Source: Ruminococcaceae bacterium UBA1448
Lineage (GTDB): Bacteria; Bacillota; Clostridia; Oscillospirales; Ruminococcaceae
DNA: 15,795 nucleotides
Assembly (NCBI GenBank): GCA_002329405.1
Contig: DCTE01000109.1
Coordinates: 28,248-44,042 of the forward strand
Direction: 5' to 3'
Shown: positions 13,380 to 15,795 of the stretch, piece after piece
Numbering within the stretch: the stretch's first letter is position 1
How the letters are laid out: each line of letters starts with the position of its first letter
Program-made: the position numbers and the translations under genes
Notes under the pieces: model-generated
Databases searched by the model: none
What the model saw: the letters and a program-made list of their open reading frames with translations, nothing else
What the model was told of the DNA's origin: nothing

Positions 13380-14741
13380 TTATGCCTTGGATTCTTCCGA
13401 CTTGACGGTCAGGGTATTGCAGAACTCTTCAGGAGTGATTGCGCCGTTGACCAGCTGGGTCAGAACGTTTGCCAGAACGCTGTTGGCAACCGAGTCAGGC
13501 ATGATGGAAGCGATGGTCGGAACCATCAGGGTGTCTTCCGCCAGTTTCTCGTTCTGCTCTTTGATCAGCTGGTTCTCTTCCAGAGAAGCAAGGTAATCTT
13601 CAGAGAGCTCGAGGTTCGGGATCTGGCAGCCTTCAGTCAGAGCAAAGGTTTCCAGCTCTTCAGGGCTGTAGATGAATTCCAGGAATGCTTTTGCAGCTTC
13701 CAGTTCAGCATCGGAATTATAGTTGTTGGTCAGGAACCATCTGCCGTAAGCCTTGGTGTTGCAGAGTGCGATATTGCCGGGGTAGTAGTCAGCATGAACA
13801 TTTGCACCGTCAAAGCCGTTGGACCAGTTTGCAGAGCCGTCTGCGCTGAACTCAGAGTTCATCCAGGTACCGTTGCAGATAACAGCAGAGTTGCCGCTCA
13901 TAAAGTCGTTTGCTGCGTCAGCGTAAGCCTTGCCGACATAGGTCGAACCGCCGGTCTGGTTCCAGATGTCAACCAGCTTGGTGACAGCGGAGATCATCCA
14001 GTCGGTGTTGTAATCATAGCACTTGGTGCCGTCATATTCCTGCAGCCATTCAGCGCCGCCCTCTTCGTTGGCAACCAGCGCGGTCAGGAACAGCATCGAG
14101 GTCCAGGCGTTGTCAACAGTCTGCCATGCCATATTCTGGCCGTTCAGCGAGCTGACAAACTCATCAACGCTCATCTCAGCAATATTCTTGTCGGGAGTAT
14201 AGTTTGCGCCATTGTAGTACAGGCCGACAGTCGAAACTGTTACGATCGGCACGCCGACGATAGAACCATCTTCCTGGGTGGAATACTCAACAGAAGAATC
14301 CAGGCAGAGATCAATGATGCCGGACTCATTCAGCCAGTCTTTGGTATCATAGTACAGCTTCTGGGGGATCAGGACGGTGTTGATCCATTCGGTGGAACCG
14401 CCGGAGATCAGGACAGGCAGTTTGCCGGACTGAGCGAGGGTGGACATCTTGTCGTTGTAGGAAGCCTCAACAACCTCCTCCAGCTTGATCTCATACTGGC
14501 CGTCATACTTTTCGTTGAACCGCTCAACAGCCGGCTCAAAGTAAACTGCACCGACGTTCTCGCCGCAGTAATAGGTGGGAAGGGTCAGAACAACCTCTTC
14601 GCCGGAAGCAGTGCCGGTGGTGGAATCGGAGCTGCCGGAAGCTGTGCTGTCGGAACTGCCGGTGCTGGAAGTGTTACCACAGGAAGCCAGAGAAGCAACC
14701 ATGGCAACGAGGGTCAGACAAGCAAGGATTCGTTTTTTCAT
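13380..14741 (-). CDS. Extracellular sugar-binding lipoprotein of a CUT1 ABC importer
   Basis: Substrate-binding protein, family 1 (SBP_bac_1), 453 aa. It captures the sugar outside the cell and hands it to the two permeases encoded downstream. The N-terminus is a lipoprotein signal: MKKR, a hydrophobic core and the lipobox SLASC with lipidated C21. A Ser/Thr/Gly-rich flexible linker (about 22-45) joins it to the globular part, which begins near VVLTLPTYYCGENVGAVYFEPAV. The ANDFMSGNSAVICNGTWM and YSPEELETFALTEGCQIPN stretches are typical of this family. ATG 14741 has AGGAGG at 14750-14755. It is the first gene of the operon, preceded by a LacI-type dyad and promoter candidates. The ligand is not readable from sequence; the GH65 genes suggest an alpha-linked glucobiose or short glucoside. 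Confidence 0.93.
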   Translation of the reverse strand: MKKRILACLTLVAMVASLASCGNTSSTGSSDSTASGSSDSTTGTASGEEVVLTLPTYYCGENVGAVYFEPAVERFNEKYDGQYEIKLEEVVEASYNDKMSTLAQSGKLPVLISGGSTEWINTVLIPQKLYYDTKDWLNESGIIDLCLDSSVEYSTQEDGSIVGVPIVTVSTVGLYYNGANYTPDKNIAEMSVDEFVSSLNGQNMAWQTVDNAWTSMLFLTALVANEEGGAEWLQEYDGTKCYDYNTDWMISAVTKLVDIWNQTGGSTYVGKAYADAANDFMSGNSAVICNGTWMNSEFSADGSANWSNGFDGANVHADYYPGNIALCNTKAYGRWFLTNNYNSDAELEAAKAFLEFIYSPEELETFALTEGCQIPNLELSEDYLASLEENQLIKEQNEKLAEDTLMVPTIASIMPDSVANSVLANVLTQLVNGAITPEEFCNTLTVKSEESKA

Positions 14742-14805
14742 TTCGTTTTCCTCCTAAGATTTAAGTTTTGAACAGCAATTTTTATCTGCAGCCAAATGGC
14801 ATTGC

Positions 14806-14834
14806 ATTCTATATTGTAGCCGGTCATGCTTCAA
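14806..14834 (-). promoter_or_regulatory. Candidate proximal promoter (P2) of the importer operon
   Basis: On the minus strand, TTGAAG (14834-14829) is followed after 17 bases by TAGAAT (14811-14806). Transcription would start near 14799, on the dyad GCCA-AA-TGGC (14791-14800). It is weaker than the distal candidate and overlaps a possible hairpin (CCGGT 14820-14824 with ACCGG 14845-14849). Confidence 0.4.
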
Positions 14835-14876
14835 ATAAGCAGATACCGGACGAATTATGTAAAAGCCAAAAACATC

Positions 14877-14905
14877 ATTGTATTTAAACGAATTAATAAA
14901 ATCAA
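14877..14905 (-). promoter_or_regulatory. Candidate distal promoter (P1) of the importer operon
   Basis: On the minus strand, TTGATT (14905-14900), a 17-base spacer and TACAAT (14882-14877) form a good sigma-70-type promoter, with a start near 14870 and a leader of about 129 bases. The AAAACGTTTT dyad lies 16 bases upstream of the -35. Confidence 0.6.
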
Positions 14906-14920
14906 ATACAGATTAAATAC

Positions 14921-14932
14921 GAAAACGTTTTT
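14921..14932. promoter_or_regulatory. LacI/GalR-family operator candidate
   Basis: The perfect dyad AAAACGTTTT (14922-14931) has the central CG that LacI-family proteins recognise. It lies between the LacI-family gene and the importer operon, centred near -57 of promoter P1. The adjacent regulator is the natural candidate to bind it; CcpA or another family member is a fallback. Confidence 0.65.
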
Positions 14933-14942
14933 GAACTTTATT

Positions 14943-14970
14943 AAAAAAGAAGGCTGAGTTACTCAGCTTC
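14943..14970 (-). terminator. Intrinsic terminator overlapping the lacI-family stop codon
   Basis: On the minus strand, GAAGCTGAG (14970-14962) pairs with CTCAG-C-CTTC (14958-14949, one bulged C) around a 3-base loop and is followed by TTTTTTAA. The TAA stop forms the loop. It separates regulator transcription from the importer promoter. Confidence 0.8.
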
Positions 14971-15795
14971 TCTTTCCAGATTCCACGGCGGTGCAACACT
15001 TCCCCGTTTGACCATCTGATATGGCATCAGGACCTCTTTATTTTCCATATCGCCATTCATCATCCGGCTGAGCAGTCGTGCAGCAGCGTATCCCTTCGCT
15101 TCCAGGTTCTGATCAATAGTCGTCAGCCCCGGGTAAACAAACCGTCCACACGCCATTCCATCATATCCGACCACCGAAAAATCTTTCGGTACCGAATATC
15201 CCATCTTTTGCAGCGTCCTGATCACAGTAACGCCGATCAGGTCCGACATGCACAAAAAAGCGGTCGCCCGGCCTTTTCCGTATTTCCCGACATAATGGGT
15301 AACCAGATTCTCTGTCTCATATTCACGGAAATCGGTGTACAGCACATTCTCGCTCCTGAGCTCCATTCCATACGCAGTGTAGGCTTCATATACCCCCGCC
15401 AGTCTTTCCAGACAGACGGTCGCAACCTTTCTGCCGTTGAGCACCAGCATCTCACGATGCCCCTGACCTATCAGATACTCGGTCAGCATCCGGTAGGACG
15501 CGATGTTATCCGTGCCGACATAGCCGACATTTTCGCCGCTTACCCGTGTGTCTACTGTCACACACGGCAATACCGATTCGGACAACGCTTTATAATAATT
15601 ATCGGTCGTCTGCAATCCAAACAGCAGTGCTCCTCCCAGACGGTGCTCCCGGCAGAACTGTTCATAAGTCTTCCGGTCTTGCAGCTCACTGGAATAAACA
15701 TAAACCGGCATATCCAAATCACGCTCGATCGCATAACGGCAGGCACCGCACATGATCAGAAACGATGAATCCTCCATCGCATGCTGCATGTAAAC
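14959..15795 (-). CDS. LacI/GalR-family transcriptional regulator, N-terminus outside window
   Basis: Effector-binding part of a LacI-family repressor. The frame runs off the window end, so the N-terminal helix-turn-helix is not visible; the ATG at 15789 is internal. Family landmarks: LGGALLFGLQTTDNYYKAL, PCVTVDTRVSGENVGYVGTDNIASYRMLTEYLIGQGHREMLVLNG, AFLCMSDLIGVTVIRTLQKMGYSVPKDFSVVGYDG and YPGLTTIDQNLEAKGYAAARLL. It sits directly upstream of the importer/GH65 operon on the same strand, with an AAAACGTTTT dyad between, so it probably represses that operon until the imported sugar or a derivative binds. A plain LacI effector domain with no unusual insertions. Confidence 0.92.
   Translation of the reverse strand, partial: VYMQHAMEDSSFLIMCGACRYAIERDLDMPVYVYSSELQDRKTYEQFCREHRLGGALLFGLQTTDNYYKALSESVLPCVTVDTRVSGENVGYVGTDNIASYRMLTEYLIGQGHREMLVLNGRKVATVCLERLAGVYEAYTAYGMELRSENVLYTDFREYETENLVTHYVGKYGKGRATAFLCMSDLIGVTVIRTLQKMGYSVPKDFSVVGYDGMACGRFVYPGLTTIDQNLEAKGYAAARLLSRMMNGDMENKEVLMPYQMVKRGSVAPPWNLEREAE

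Noticed and set aside
13794..14771. Plus-strand open frame opposite the binding-protein gene
   Set aside because: Low-complexity translation mirroring the Ser/Thr/Gly linker and other parts of the real lipoprotein; no domain.
1..15795. Mobile elements, CRISPR arrays, tRNA or rRNA genes
   Set aside because: Searched by eye on both strands; no transposase-like frame, no regularly spaced repeats and no cloverleaf or rRNA landmarks were seen.

Overview
The window looks like chromosomal DNA of a Gram-positive Clostridia bacterium with roughly balanced GC. A gut Oscillospiraceae/Ruminococcaceae relative such as Faecalibacterium or Gemmiger is plausible, but that is inference from gene content, strong AGGAGG-type ribosome binding sites and YesN/YesM-type regulators; the genus cannot be proven here. 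No phage, IS element, CRISPR array, tRNA or rRNA is visible. The window is almost entirely carbohydrate uptake and sensing, in two modules that meet at a shared terminator near 6474-6524.

Left module (plus strand, 1-6453). It opens inside mglC, the permease of a galactose/glucose (methyl-galactoside) ABC importer, closed by a strong intrinsic terminator. A new extended -10 promoter then starts a tight four-gene regulatory operon: a YesN-type response regulator with an AraC DNA-binding domain, a YesM-type sensor kinase with a double-Cache-like extracellular domain, and two membrane-anchored sugar-binding-protein homologues. The second of these keeps every glucose/galactose and calcium ligand of MglB that I could align from memory, yet has a plain membrane anchor. 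The first is divergent and has lost the usual ligand residues. The likely reading is an extracellular glucose/galactose sensor complex that controls the adjacent mgl operon, comparable in logic to AraPST and XylFII-LytS-YesN but with two receptor proteins.

Right module (minus strand, 15795-6577). Reading in the direction of transcription: the C-terminal part of a LacI/GalR repressor with its own terminator; a promoter region of about 217 bp with a LacI-type dyad (AAAACGTTTT) and two sigma-70-type promoter candidates; a lipoprotein sugar-binding protein; two CUT1 permeases; and two divergent GH65 inverting disaccharide phosphorylases. Together they would import an alpha-glucobiose-like sugar (maltose, trehalose, kojibiose, nigerose or similar) and split it with phosphate to beta-glucose-1-phosphate plus the second sugar. 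Neither the CUT1 ATPase nor a beta-phosphoglucomutase is in the window. The gaps between these genes are rich in hairpins and palindromes, which probably set the ratio of binding protein, permeases and phosphorylases.

No gene-free stretch exceeds 300 bases. The longest are 14742-14958 (promoter region), 852-1056 (terminator plus promoter) and 11312-11497 (four consecutive dyads).
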